Notes under the pieces: model-generated
What the model was told of the DNA's origin: nothing
What the model saw: the letters and a program-made list of their open reading frames with translations, nothing else
Databases searched by the model: none
Shown: positions 1-8,283 of the stretch, in pieces
How the letters are laid out: each line of letters opens with the position of its first letter
Position numbering within the stretch: position 1 is the stretch's first letter
NCBI GenBank assembly: GCA_021776655.1
Contig: JAJFFK010000009.1
Coordinates: forward strand, 116,208 to 180,207
Direction: 5' to 3'
Length of the DNA: 64,000 nucleotides
Source: Henriciella sp.
GTDB taxonomy: Bacteria > Pseudomonadota > Alphaproteobacteria > Caulobacterales > Hyphomonadaceae
Program-made: the position numbers and the translations under genes

Positions 1-45
1 GCCGGATTGGTGCGGCTAACGAACGCCGTTCGCTGAAAATACCAC

Positions 46-73
46 TTGCAATTACACTAAAAGTGTATATATT
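46..73 (+). promoter_or_regulatory. promoter with internal operator for left-edge operon
   Basis: A sigma70-like promoter is visible: -35 TTGCAA (46-51), 16-base spacer, -10 TATATT (68-73). The spacer holds the perfect palindrome TACACTAAAAGTGTA (53-67), placed where a bound repressor would block RNA polymerase. The downstream genes run 125-1001 and the last one looks like a helix-turn-helix protein, so autoregulation is a reasonable inference but not shown. Confidence 0.6.
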
Positions 74-124
74 AAACTCATGGACACAGAGATTGGCTCT
101 AACGTCCACTCATTGGAGAAGAAA

Positions 125-310
125 ATGACCATCATTACCAAAGAACAATATGACGCTATCGCTGATCGATTTCTCGGCGAGTCGTGCCGCAACATCGAAA
201 CTGATGGCACTTACGAATATGAAACTATCATAGACCACGATGGTCAGGACGTTGCATTCGCATCATGGCACAAAGGTGAGGTCAGCTATCATCAAGTTGA
301 TCAATCATGA
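125..310 (+). CDS. hypothetical small protein, left-edge operon gene 1
   Basis: Unrecognised 61-residue acidic protein. The ATG at 125 is preferred over an in-frame ATG at 80 because GGAGAAG lies just upstream of it. The stop overlaps the next ATG (ATGA at 307-310), so the two genes are translationally coupled. The whole operon runs rightward, opposite to the late phage genes, and converges with the holin-like gene at 1003. It could be a lysogenic-conversion (moron) gene or an early gene at the left arm; the sequence does not decide. Confidence 0.6.
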   Translation: MTIITKEQYDAIADRFLGESCRNIETDGTYEYETIIDHDGQDVAFASWHKGEVSYHQVDQS

Positions 311-657
311 CGCTCCGCAGAACAACAAACTCTACGATCGGACTTAGCCTGGGCCGCGCTGGAATTGGCGCAGGTTCAGGCCTGGCATGGGGCTGGGCGG
401 TGGTTGACAGAGGTCGGCCTCAACCACCAACAAAGACTGAAACAGGCGATCCGCTAGCGCTTGCCCGCGCCGCCGCCAGGAAAATGAACGATGCGGACGA
501 AGAACTGACCATCTACATTTATGCAAATCAGGACGCTTACCAGCACTGTCAGGCTGCTCGTGATGGACTCAAGCGCGCAGATCACACGGCCATGTGTGAA
601 CGTATAGCGACGCAGCTTTCCAGGGAATACGACATTCACCTTTGCGAGATAAAATAA
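307..657 (+). CDS. hypothetical protein, left-edge operon gene 2
   Basis: Unrecognised 116-residue protein. The N-terminal 35 residues are rich in Gly, Arg and Thr; the rest looks like a small folded alpha/beta domain with an acidic stretch around residues 60-66. It starts inside the stop of gene 1 and its own stop overlaps the start of gene 3 (TAATG at 655-659), showing tight coupling. Products of such coupled trios are often partners, but no toxin, antitoxin or other family signature is apparent. Confidence 0.55.
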   Translation: MTLRRTTNSTIGLSLGRAGIGAGSGLAWGWAVVDRGRPQPPTKTETGDPLALARAAARKMNDADEELTIYIYANQDAYQHCQAARDGLKRADHTAMCERIATQLSREYDIHLCEIK

Positions 658-1001
658 TGAGCCTTTTTGCAGCAGCCCTAAGAAAAACTGGCCTCTCTCA
701 TGTAGAGGCCAGTGCTTTTTTGAGCGAACAGACCAATCGACACGTAAGTCTCGATACGATTAAAAACATGGCCAATGGCCGCAGCCACGTTCATGCAGAT
801 GTCTGGTCGACGCTACGAGAGTTGCACGCTAAAATGGTGGACGCTTGCGAAGAAGCCCTTGAGCTGATCACCGAAAAGCAGCCCGAAGATGTTGAGCTTT
901 TTGAGGATGGCTCCAGAGCGTCCGAATGGCCAAGCCTGCGCGTTTATGAAAACGTCCTCGCGATGGTCGCACTCGAAGGCGACTTTGACATAGCAAACTA
1001 A
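657..1001 (+). CDS. helix-turn-helix-like protein, left-edge operon gene 3
   Basis: A 114-residue protein whose first 60 residues read like a Cro/XRE-type helical DNA-binding domain (FAAALRKTGLSHVEASAFL, then a second helix with SLDTIKNMANG). The remainder is helical and acidic. The ATG at 657 overlaps the upstream stop; a TTG at 642 is the only alternative. As the last gene after an operator-bearing promoter (46-73) it is the natural candidate for the operon's own regulator. Family assignment is by eye only. Confidence 0.55.
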   Translation: MSLFAAALRKTGLSHVEASAFLSEQTNRHVSLDTIKNMANGRSHVHADVWSTLRELHAKMVDACEEALELITEKQPEDVELFEDGSRASEWPSLRVYENVLAMVALEGDFDIAN

Positions 1002-1002
1002 A

Positions 1003-1272
1003 TTACCGCCGCCCGAACCGGTGCCAGTGAAACACGATCACGCTGACCAACAGGATGATGATCGCGGCGTTGCTGAAGCCACCCGCGATGAACTGCACGT
1101 CGCGCAGGCGCAGCGTTGCCACAACCATGTGCACGATGCCGAGCGCTGCGATCCCGATGCGGACCGCGATGATGCCGTAAGATTTTCGCAGGCCATCAGT
1201 CAGGTGAACGATCCACCAGCACAGGCCAACAATGATCCAGGACGTGACTTGATCGAACCAGAACAGGGTCAT
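1003..1272 (-). CDS. small membrane protein, holin-like
   Basis: An 89-residue protein with three probable membrane segments (about residues 8-25, 35-55 and 63-82) and a basic C-terminus. It overlaps the stop of the upstream holin-like gene by four bases (ATGA at 1272-1269) and is the last gene of the lysis group. The paired arrangement of two membrane proteins suggests a holin/antiholin or accessory holin role; this is inference from size, topology and position. Confidence 0.6.
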   Translation of the reverse strand: MTLFWFDQVTSWIIVGLCWWIVHLTDGLRKSYGIIAVRIGIAALGIVHMVVATLRLRDVQFIAGGFSNAAIIILLVSVIVFHWHRFGRR

Positions 1273-1595
1273 GATTTACGCCTCCCTAAAAGGCGGCGCT
1301 GCATCACCGCGATGCCGCTTTCGCCCGCCGTGCCGCAAACAAAACCTGACGCCAGGTAGGCGTAGGCGGGCTGGGCCACTAACGGCGCGATCAGCCCGCC
1401 GATTAAGCCGCCAAGGAACACCGCTGACAGCACGCCGACCAGGCCCTGCACGGCGCGGCGGCCCCATTTACCTTCCGGTGCCACGATGGCCTTCACGAAC
1501 GCGCCACAGACGCCCGCTATGGCCAGCACCTGCACGTTCGACCCAATCTCACGCCACAGCGCCATCAAGCCGCTCGCCGCATCTTTCTCATCCAT
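1269..1595 (-). CDS. holin-like membrane protein
   Basis: A 108-residue protein with an N-terminal soluble stretch followed by about three hydrophobic segments (residues 22-40, 50-72, 75-97) and a strongly basic tail. Size and topology fit a class I/III phage holin, which forms inner-membrane lesions that release endolysin. RBS GAGG lies upstream of the ATG. It sits downstream of the spanin genes, separated from them by a terminator-like hairpin (1622-1658), so it may have its own promoter. Confidence 0.6.
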   Translation of the reverse strand: MDEKDAASGLMALWREIGSNVQVLAIAGVCGAFVKAIVAPEGKWGRRAVQGLVGVLSAVFLGGLIGGLIAPLVAQPAYAYLASGFVCGTAGESGIAVMQRRLLGRRKS

Positions 1596-1621
1596 CCTGA
1601 AGCCTCATTTGAAGTCTTGAT

Positions 1622-1658
1622 AAAAAAAAGACCCGCGCGAGATATCCCCCGCGCCGGT
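1622..1658 (-). terminator. Rho-independent terminator after spanins
   Basis: On the minus strand an 8-bp GC stem with one mismatch (CCGGCGCG pairing with CGCGCGGG) is followed by a run of eight T. It lies between the outer spanin gene and the holin-like gene. Confidence 0.65.
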
Positions 1659-1706
1659 TCCCATTGCTCACCCGTGGCAAGCGCCCCCGATCCAGCTTTC
1701 GCCAGA

Positions 1707-1910
1707 TCAGTCTAATTCAGGCCAACAGCCCTGCTTCGCGCCCAGATCTTCAACCGTCGACAGAAACCGGATCAGGCCGTCAGATGCCATCTCGATATCG
1801 GCGTCGGTGTAGACCGGCTTAATCGGGCAGATCACGCTTTTTGCGGGCAGCCCGACGCAAGCGGTCACGAAGAACACTGACAGGAGTGCCGGCAGCTTTT
1901 TGTAACGCAT
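1707..1910 (-). CDS. outer-membrane spanin lipoprotein (Rz1-like)
   Basis: A 67-residue protein with a basic N-terminus, a hydrophobic signal sequence and a lipobox-like end (VTAC, Cys18), which predicts a small outer-membrane lipoprotein. Its first 92 bases overlap the end of the inner-spanin gene in another frame, the classic Rz/Rz1 nested arrangement. The pair would span the periplasm and fuse the membranes in the last step of lysis. The mature part is 50 residues, as usual for o-spanins. Confidence 0.75.
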   Translation of the reverse strand: MRYKKLPALLSVFFVTACVGLPAKSVICPIKPVYTDADIEMASDGLIRFLSTVEDLGAKQGCWPELD

Positions 1911-2061
1911 CGCTTTTCACCTTTTCGGCCTTGGCTTCCACTTTCAGGGCTTTGGTGCGCTGTTGCGACTTTCCGGCCGACTTTCCGCGACCGTAAAACC
2001 AGATCAGGAACCCGGCGACAGCCGCCGCGCCGAGCGCACCAAAGATCAGATTGAGGGTCAC
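1819..2061 (-). CDS. inner-membrane spanin (Rz-like)
   Basis: An 80-residue protein with a GTG start at 2061, one N-terminal membrane anchor (about residues 3-23) and a charged, Lys/Ala-rich coiled-coil-like body. Topology fits an i-spanin (N-in, C-terminus in the periplasm). The overlapping lipoprotein gene at 1707-1910 is the expected partner. The family is too diverse for a confident homology call by eye, so the assignment rests on topology plus overlap. Confidence 0.7.
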   Translation of the reverse strand: MTLNLIFGALGAAAVAGFLIWFYGRGKSAGKSQQRTKALKVEAKAEKVKSDALQKAAGTPVSVLRDRLRRAARKKRDLPD

Positions 2062-2067
2062 CGCCGT

Positions 2068-2292
2068 CTAAGCTGCGACCGCAGCGGCAGCTGGCGCAGG
2101 CGGCGTGTTGAGCCCATCGATAAGCGCCTGCGCAAAGACTTTGGCGGCGGCCAGGGCAACATCATCCAGACCGTTGGTTGTGAGCACAACCTTTGCCTGG
2201 ACAGCCTGTCCTATATCAACACCCATGTCGCGCAGCTTTTCATGCGTGAACGGGGCCAGCGCGCCAACCGCGCCGATAATCATATCTTCCAT
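2068..2292 (-). CDS. hypothetical protein in lysis region
   Basis: Unrecognised 74-residue protein, mainly helical, ending in a low-complexity Ala/Pro tail. It has a good RBS (AAAAGGAA) and starts just after the terminator that closes the tail operon, so it is probably the first gene of a separate lysis transcript. No membrane segment is evident, which argues against a holin role. Confidence 0.6.
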   Translation of the reverse strand: MEDMIIGAVGALAPFTHEKLRDMGVDIGQAVQAKVVLTTNGLDDVALAAAKVFAQALIDGLNTPPAPAAAAVAA

Positions 2293-2318
2293 GTTCGTAT
2301 TCCTTTTTCAAAATGACA

Positions 2319-2353
2319 TAAAAAAACCGCACCACCCGAAAGTGGACGCGGTT
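2319..2353 (-). terminator. strong Rho-independent terminator after late operon
   Basis: On the minus strand AACCGC-GT-CCAC / GTGG-T-GCGGTT form a long interrupted stem with a TTTCG-type loop followed by seven T. It lies directly downstream of the endolysin gene and probably ends the 20+ kb late transcript. Confidence 0.85.
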
Positions 2354-2400
2354 AAGCAAGGTTCGTAAATTTCAGTTTTCAGGCGGGCGTCAGGCGAGCA

Positions 2401-2832
2401 TCAGGCCAACCATTTCGGGTCTTTGCCGGTCTCCATCATCGCGGTCAGGGTCACTGCCCGGCTTTTGACCTGGCGCGCCCAGCGGCTATTCATCATGCCG
2501 CGCGAGGCCGCGCCCCAATCGCCGCGCTTGACGGCGGCCAGCGTGTTCTTGAACAGCAGAAAATTGGCGATGCCGAGATTGAAACACATGTCGATGATCA
2601 CCCGCTGGCGCACATCATTCAGGCCGCGCCACCACGGCAATTCGCGATCCAGATCAGCCATCACCCCGGCAATGTCATTGGCCAGCAAGTAGGACACTTC
2701 AGCCTCGGTCAGCCCGCCGCCCAATCGCCGATCGATCAACCGACCGACACCGATGGTCAGATAGCCCAGGCTGTCTTCGTAACCAAAGGCGCGGCCATGC
2801 ACCATCGGGCTGCCCTCATGACGGCGCAGCAT
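2401..2832 (-). CDS. endolysin, GH24 (T4-type) lysozyme
   Basis: A 143-residue muramidase that cleaves peptidoglycan N-acetylmuramic acid-N-acetylglucosamine bonds. The catalytic E-D-T pattern is visible: Glu6 in RRHEG, Asp20 in YEDSLG and Thr25 in LTIGVG. The ATG at 2832 is preferred because it follows the upstream stop by a few bases and places the catalytic Glu near the N-terminus as in T4 lysozyme. An in-frame ATG at 2937 has a good RBS (AAGGAAG) but would overlap the previous gene by 101 bases. No signal peptide is seen, so release would need a holin. Confidence 0.9.
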   Translation of the reverse strand: MLRRHEGSPMVHGRAFGYEDSLGYLTIGVGRLIDRRLGGGLTEAEVSYLLANDIAGVMADLDRELPWWRGLNDVRQRVIIDMCFNLGIANFLLFKNTLAAVKRGDWGAASRGMMNSRWARQVKSRAVTLTAMMETGKDPKWLA

Positions 2833-2836
2833 TGTG

Positions 2837-3256
2837 TCAATTCTCGGCGGGCGTTTCGGCAATTGCCGCGTCTGCGCGACTTGCCCCTTCAGCTGCAGGG
2901 CTTTCAGTCGGTTCAGCGTCAGCGTCCACAGGCTCATCGGTCACTTCCTTTTTGGGCAAAAATGGTGCGATCGCGACCAGGACATCGAGCGCCCCCTGCG
3001 CGCGATGGGTCAGGCTGAATTGATGGATCAGCAGCGCGCACCCGGCCAGAATGCGCCGCGCCGCCACGTCGAGCTGGACCGGATCGAACCCGTCCGGCGC
3101 TGGGTAAGCGGTCAGGCCATCATAGGCCGCATAAATCGTTTCCATCGGCACCGTCTGTTCGAAAGCCGGGGCCAGCACCGCCAGCAGGTCTTCATCATCG
3201 CTGACATAATTATGGATCGCCGCGACAATATCCGGCGGCGTCTTTGGATATGGCAT
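2837..3256 (-). CDS. hypothetical phage protein between tail tip and endolysin
   Basis: A 139-residue protein of unknown function. The first ~105 residues form a helical domain; the tail (about 106-139) is a low-complexity run rich in Ala, Glu, Asp and Pro. A strong RBS (AAAAGGAGG) precedes the ATG. Its position directly after the J-like protein suggests a tail-tip accessory or lysis-associated role, but no family is recognised. Confidence 0.65.
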   Translation of the reverse strand: MPYPKTPPDIVAAIHNYVSDDEDLLAVLAPAFEQTVPMETIYAAYDGLTAYPAPDGFDPVQLDVAARRILAGCALLIHQFSLTHRAQGALDVLVAIAPFLPKKEVTDEPVDADAEPTESPAAEGASRADAAIAETPAEN

Positions 3257-3279
3257 TGCGCCCTCCTTTTCGGTTGAAA

Positions 3280-6200
3280 TTAGCTGCCCTGAGCCGACGC
3301 GGTACCGCTGAAGTTCAGCGTCTTGACGCCGGTGCCGTTGACGCGGCGGGCGAGCAGACGCACCTCATAATCAGTCGAAGCGGACAGGCCCGTCACGGTC
3401 GGACTATGGATCACCGATCCTAAATGCTCAGTCAGGCCACCGAACCCACCGTCATCAGACGTGAATGCATCCGGCGCTGAAAACGCTTCGCCAGTGGCCA
3501 CATAAGCCCCGCCGACTGGGCCGTATTGCCACCGCATCGCTACCGGCCACGTACCTATGACATTTGACGCGGTGGCAAAAACGATCAGCGGCGCGGTGAA
3601 CGCGATCTGGCCATTCGGGCCCGTGGTGACCGTCATCACATCAGAGATTACCACGTCGCCGACGCCGCTGACGCTGGCAAACGTGCTGTCATTGACCAAG
3701 GTGCCAGACGATCCGCCGGTGTTTGGCGGCGGCGATAACAGCTTGGTCACGTCAATCACGGTTTCCAGGGTCACACCATCACGCACCGAGCGCACCGTGA
3801 TCGAGCCGTTTGAACTGACCGCTGTGATATTCAGATTGCCGCCTGATGACGTCGCTGAATTGTCGATTGTTGCTGTGCAGCCTGAGATTGACGGGATCGA
3901 CCAGGCCGTGCTGGCGCTCACATCTATGTTGCCCTTTTTGCGCCGGATCAGAACGCTGCGCGGCACCTGGCCGCTATCCAGCGCACCGGTATAATCAGCC
4001 GTGAACGTCACCGAATTGGCGGTCGTTTCGAGATAGGCTTGCGACACCGCCGTCACATCGGCATTGTCGTCTGGTAGGTTAGGCCCGGTGATATTCGTGC
4101 CCCAAATTCCCCCGACCGTGGCATTGTTCGCGGGCAGATTTGCGCCGCCAACATTGACACCCCATGTCGCACCGACCGTGGCGTTATCGGCCGGGATGCC
4201 CGCACCCCCAATATTGACACCCCATGTCGCACCGACCGTGGCGCCATTCGCAGGGATGCCCACGCCGCCAATATTGCCCCAATCAATCGCACCGAAATTC
4301 TGCGCCAGCATCAGGACATCAAGCACCGTGCTCAGCGTGCCGACCTCGCCGCGTGTCCCGGTGAAGTGCGCGCGCACGTCATAGGTTCCGGCGGCGACCA
4401 GACCGCGCGCGGTATAGGTGCCAATGCGGTGGCTGATTTGCGCCACTTCCTGATAGGCCGGCTGGCTGCCCTCGGCCAGGCGAACGGCGCCGCCATCCAG
4501 TGCCACCCGGCGCAGCTCGATCACCACGCCCGCGATCGCTAAATCAGTCTCTGGTGTGAACGAGACATTGATCACCGACTGGATCACGCCGCCCGTGCCG
4601 ACTTCGATTGCAGGCACCGCGGCGAAGGCCAGCATGTCAGGTAAGATATCCGCCACGGTCAGGATCGGGGTTTCCATCACCGTGCCGACCCGGCCGGTTT
4701 CAGATACCGCCGCGACCCGGTAGACCAGACGATCATCGACAGCGCCTGGCGCGTCAATGATCTGGCGCGCATCCGGCGCGAGATCAGGCAGCCGCTCAAA
4801 CAGTGATAGCGTGGTCGGATCAGGATCGGCGGCGGGCGGCGCGAAGGCACGCCAGACGCGCAAACCCGCGATGGACCCGAGATAGCCATCCGGCACGCTG
4901 AAATTGACCACGATCTGGCGGATATTTGCCACCGCGCTAACGTAGACCGGGACCGGCGGGTCAGAGCCCAGAGGCAAAACCGGGTCGGCGGTGTAGGTCG
5001 GCACCGTCAGACCGGTCTCATCGAAGCGCGCTGGCGCGTATTGCTTAAGCGACAGCCGCAACCAGCCCGGCCCGGCCTCTTCAGCATCCGCCAGCACGCC
5101 CTCATAAAGCTCATCAGCGCTCGGCCCGATGACATAATCGTCACCAATTTGCGGCCCAGCCGCAAGCGCCACGGGGGTCGCCAGTGTGACCACCAGAACC
5201 CGGCCATCGACGCCCGGCGTGACCAGATCAGACGGCGCGGAAATCAGCGCCGTGGCACCCGGCCGGACCCACTTGATCGCTTGCAACCCGGTGGCCGGGC
5301 CAGCAGGCGACTCTTGATCCAGCGTCACCGCTGTGACCAGACCGCCTGCGGTGGTGATATCCCGAATGATGCCAGAGGCGGCGATCTCGGTGATGATCCG
5401 AGTCGCCACCGAGATGCGAAGCATCCGCTTGAGCGTGTTATCAACCGCCTCAACCGGGACCTCGCAGATCAGCGTCTCGGTCTGAAGCCGCGAATTACGA
5501 TAGAGCTGAGCGATGCGCTTGTGCAGGTCATCCCAATTGACTTTGCCAGTGATCGTGATCGGCTCGAACTTGGTCGCCGTGGCCTTGCTGTGACCGCCGA
5601 CATAGATCACTTCTTCGCGGGTGCGGTAGCCGTTTGCGGCGTCATTGAACTTGACCCGGTAGGCGTGCACGTCGACGAGGAATGTCTTGGTCGACGAAAC
5701 ATTACGCACGGTGCCGTCACGAAAGACATGCGTCGGTGCCAGTTGCGGCCGGTCGAGCCGCGCCACCAGCTTGTTATTCTCACGCACGACCCGGCCCTCG
5801 CCCGCCGCAGCGGTCAGGTTGCTCAGCGTGTCAACATCAACATTGCGTTGCAGCACGTAATCAAAACTCAAGCCTCGATCGCGGGCATCCTTGGCGGCGG
5901 CCGCGAAGCTTGGAAAATCAATATTGGCATCAGCGGTCGGATTGCGCGCTTCGAAGCCGTTGCGCTGCTGGTAGAGGATTTGCTCCCACATATTTGACGT
6001 TGCCGCCGGGACCGACAGATCAGCGGCGGTGACGCCGGACAGATCGCCCTGATCCAGCACCGCATCCGGGAAGCGCGGGGCGTGGCGCGACAGCAGGACG
6101 TTAAGCTCATCAATCGCGCCCGAGGTCTCATCGGTGCCTTTGAACCGAAACACGCCCCATGCCACATCATCGCGCGCGACCGGTGGATCCTCGCGCTTTG

Positions 6201-7428
6201 ACAGTACGGTCTGCAAGATAATGTCATCGAACACACGCGGCTCGGTGCGGTCAGTCGTGGCGCGCTGAATCTCAATATCGTAAGTGCCTTTGACTGGAAA
6301 CGAAAACCCGATCTGACGAAAGAACGGTTGCTGCGGCTTGGTTTCTGTGAAGGTGAACAGGCCCGAGGCGGATGTGGTCGGCCCCTGGCTGGCCCCGTCC
6401 AGTGCGGTGAAGAAGCGATTGAAGCCGCGAAACTCTGGATAGACCACGTTCTGGCGCACCGACGCGAACGTCCACGCGCCGAGCGTTTCAGACGGTCCGG
6501 GATTGGTCACCAGCCGATAGCGCACCCGCACGATCACCGCATTGCTTTCCGGCTTGCCCTTTTTCGACGTCTTGCCCAGCCCTTGCGGGAAGGCCAGGAT
6601 CAGGTCGCAATCAATCGTATCGCTGGCGCTGCGGCGGCCTTCCCAATCAGCATCGCCCAGGGTCGCGCCAACGCCATCGGTGATGACTTGACGGCTAGCC
6701 ATTGTCGGCACCGGGTCACTATCGACGAGGCGCTCCTGAAACACTACGCCGTCAAGCGCGGCGAGGGCCGTGTCACCGATGCGGTGATCAGACACAGAAA
6801 CCCCGATGGGGCCATAATCAACAACCATGTAATAATATGTGTCATCGCCGCGAATTTCAGGATACGGGCGGGCCGCCAGGCGCGGCGTGAACCGGTGCGT
6901 GCCAAACACGGTTGAGATCGGCTGAAACGGAGCCAGGCGATTACGCTGACCTTCGATGAAATAGACCGGATCAGGTGGATCGGCCGCCTCAAATCGCGGC
7001 GGCGGCACCAGCGCGTTAATCGCCAGCTGCCCGATTGTGGTGACCACGCCCGTGGTTAACGCCGAGATCGCGGCGAACCCCGCGGTTCCCTCGGCCGCAA
7101 AAGCCAGCGCAACTTGCGGGCCCAAATAGAACGCGGCAACAATCACGGCGAGGGTCAGCGCGGCCTGTAGCAGCTTGTTGCCGGAATCGCCGCCCTGCGG
7201 CAAGACCACAACCTGGACATGTCCGGTGGCAGATGTCGCGGCCCACAGTTCAGCCGGGATGTCCCGGCCATTGATCGAAGCGCAGGCGTGATCCATCTCG
7301 AGCGGGCCAAAGCCCGCCATGTCGACGATCTCAGAAATCGGGGTGCCGGGCTCAACGTGCAGGATGCGCGGCGGGCGGTCTGAAAACGGGTCATCCTTGA
7401 CCAGAACAGCGAGGTCAGATTGGGACAT
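3280..7428 (-). CDS. J-like central tail tip / host specificity protein
   Basis: A 1382-residue protein at the position of lambda gpJ, last of the tail tip genes. Residues ~85-145 contain hydrophobic, Ala-rich segments like those of J-family proteins; the middle carries fibronectin/Ig-like beta-sandwich segments (about 850-1060). A tandem array of ~20-residue units (WGVNIGGAGIPADNATVGAT and variants, coding 4050-4290) follows, then a ~300-residue C-terminal beta-rich region likely to face the receptor. The ATG at 7428 overlaps the upstream gene by 14 bases. Receptor binding is inferred from family role. Confidence 0.85.
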   Translation of the reverse strand: MSQSDLAVLVKDDPFSDRPPRILHVEPGTPISEIVDMAGFGPLEMDHACASINGRDIPAELWAATSATGHVQVVVLPQGGDSGNKLLQAALTLAVIVAAFYLGPQVALAFAAEGTAGFAAISALTTGVVTTIGQLAINALVPPPRFEAADPPDPVYFIEGQRNRLAPFQPISTVFGTHRFTPRLAARPYPEIRGDDTYYYMVVDYGPIGVSVSDHRIGDTALAALDGVVFQERLVDSDPVPTMASRQVITDGVGATLGDADWEGRRSASDTIDCDLILAFPQGLGKTSKKGKPESNAVIVRVRYRLVTNPGPSETLGAWTFASVRQNVVYPEFRGFNRFFTALDGASQGPTTSASGLFTFTETKPQQPFFRQIGFSFPVKGTYDIEIQRATTDRTEPRVFDDIILQTVLSKREDPPVARDDVAWGVFRFKGTDETSGAIDELNVLLSRHAPRFPDAVLDQGDLSGVTAADLSVPAATSNMWEQILYQQRNGFEARNPTADANIDFPSFAAAAKDARDRGLSFDYVLQRNVDVDTLSNLTAAAGEGRVVRENNKLVARLDRPQLAPTHVFRDGTVRNVSSTKTFLVDVHAYRVKFNDAANGYRTREEVIYVGGHSKATATKFEPITITGKVNWDDLHKRIAQLYRNSRLQTETLICEVPVEAVDNTLKRMLRISVATRIITEIAASGIIRDITTAGGLVTAVTLDQESPAGPATGLQAIKWVRPGATALISAPSDLVTPGVDGRVLVVTLATPVALAAGPQIGDDYVIGPSADELYEGVLADAEEAGPGWLRLSLKQYAPARFDETGLTVPTYTADPVLPLGSDPPVPVYVSAVANIRQIVVNFSVPDGYLGSIAGLRVWRAFAPPAADPDPTTLSLFERLPDLAPDARQIIDAPGAVDDRLVYRVAAVSETGRVGTVMETPILTVADILPDMLAFAAVPAIEVGTGGVIQSVINVSFTPETDLAIAGVVIELRRVALDGGAVRLAEGSQPAYQEVAQISHRIGTYTARGLVAAGTYDVRAHFTGTRGEVGTLSTVLDVLMLAQNFGAIDWGNIGGVGIPANGATVGATWGVNIGGAGIPADNATVGATWGVNVGGANLPANNATVGGIWGTNITGPNLPDDNADVTAVSQAYLETTANSVTFTADYTGALDSGQVPRSVLIRRKKGNIDVSASTAWSIPSISGCTATIDNSATSSGGNLNITAVSSNGSITVRSVRDGVTLETVIDVTKLLSPPPNTGGSSGTLVNDSTFASVSGVGDVVISDVMTVTTGPNGQIAFTAPLIVFATASNVIGTWPVAMRWQYGPVGGAYVATGEAFSAPDAFTSDDGGFGGLTEHLGSVIHSPTVTGLSASTDYEVRLLARRVNGTGVKTLNFSGTASAQGS
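4050..4290 (-). repeat. four ~60-bp tandem repeats inside the J-like gene
   Basis: The coding strand carries four successive ~60-base units encoding variants of WGVNIGGAGIPADNATVGAT; the two central units are nearly identical at DNA level. Units of this kind are found in many phage tail tip and fibre proteins and can expand or contract. Confidence 0.8.
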
Positions 7429-7813
7429 AGAAACCCTCAAAACAAAAATGATAATCAGTGCCGGGGCCAAACTCGGCGAGTGTGGTGGCGGTCTCGATAT
7501 TGGCGTGTGCCATCAGGTTTGGGGCCATCCAGAGACCGACATGGATCGGCACGCGGCCCTCGCGAAACAGCACGCCCGCGCCAGGTATCGGTGTCTCGAT
7601 CTTGCGGAACTGGCGCAGGCCGCGCGACATTTGCCGGGCGAACACACGCTGGGCTGACATGCCGGAGCCATCGGCGGTGCCATAGTCCGGCACGAAGGCT
7701 GGCACCAATCCGGCGACACGCTGGCCATCCCTGAGCAGGCTGAAACAATCCCATTCCCGCAACGCCCAGGCCCGGCCCGCGACGCGATTATACCAGGCCC
7801 AGAGCGGTGTCAT
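7415..7813 (-). CDS. tail assembly NlpC/P60-like peptidase (gpK-like)
   Basis: A 132-residue protein with the papain-like NlpC/P60 layout: a catalytic Cys in REWDCFSLLRD (Cys22), a His in IHVGLWM and a further His in LMAHANIE. Proteins of this family occur just before J in lambda-like tail clusters and act in tail tip assembly or local cell wall cutting at entry. It overlaps both neighbours (ATGA at its start). Confidence 0.8.
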   Translation of the reverse strand: MTPLWAWYNRVAGRAWALREWDCFSLLRDGQRVAGLVPAFVPDYGTADGSGMSAQRVFARQMSRGLRQFRKIETPIPGAGVLFREGRVPIHVGLWMAPNLMAHANIETATTLAEFGPGTDYHFCFEGFYVPI

Positions 7814-8283
7814 ACAAAAGCCCCGGGATAATCAACCGGATTGATCACGATACCCATGAACGGGCCCTCGGTGTGCGGCGGGCCAAACGTGCCGGTGACC
7901 TCCGGCGAGGAGGTGTTAAACACTTCAAGCTCGATACCCGCCCAGGTCTGGCGGACCGTATCAGGCGCATGTGCATAGACCCGCTCAAGCGTCAGCGTCG
8001 CGCGGCCCGTCAGGGCGCGCACGGTCTTGGTCAGGCGCTGGTCAACATTATCAATCGCCAGCGTCAGCTGGCCGCGCCGGCCGCCGAGCTTTGGCGGCTT
8101 GACGCGAAAGAAGCCCGGCGCAAAGACGTCGCCGCGGCTGGTGAAATTGTGCCGGAAATTGGCTATTCTCAGCGTGCCGTCGAGCGTGATGCCGTCGACC
8201 TCGCCGGTCAGGCCCGCCAGGCTGGCATGCTGAAGGCTGGCCAGATAGACCGAAATATAGGTTGACCCGCGCTGGGTTGTCAT
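7810..8283 (-). CDS. minor tail protein, DUF1833-like (gpL region)
   Basis: A 157-residue protein with the DUF1833 pattern: an early strand with ITLDGTLRIAN, then FxPGFFRVKPP and a C-terminal region reporting tail-tip folds. It sits where lambda has gpL, between the gpM-like and gpK-like genes, and overlaps both neighbours by four bases. Assignment is by pattern and synteny; function in the tail tip is inferred. Confidence 0.65.
   Translation of the reverse strand: MTTQRGSTYISVYLASLQHASLAGLTGEVDGITLDGTLRIANFRHNFTSRGDVFAPGFFRVKPPKLGGRRGQLTLAIDNVDQRLTKTVRALTGRATLTLERVYAHAPDTVRQTWAGIELEVFNTSSPEVTGTFGPPHTEGPFMGIVINPVDYPGAFV

Noticed and set aside
3..9. CGGATTG at the left edge matching tRNA-Cys anticodon stem
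   Set aside because: Seven bases is chance level; not enough for an attachment-site claim.
2833..2937. 35-residue N-terminal extension of the endolysin
   Set aside because: It would overlap the upstream gene by 101 bases and precede the catalytic domain with residues that look like an out-of-frame reading of an acidic tail; kept as a minor alternative.
5041..5997. 318-codon plus-strand frame opposite the J-like gene
   Set aside because: Antisense shadow of a high-GC coding region; no RBS, no family features, and the minus-strand gene is well supported.
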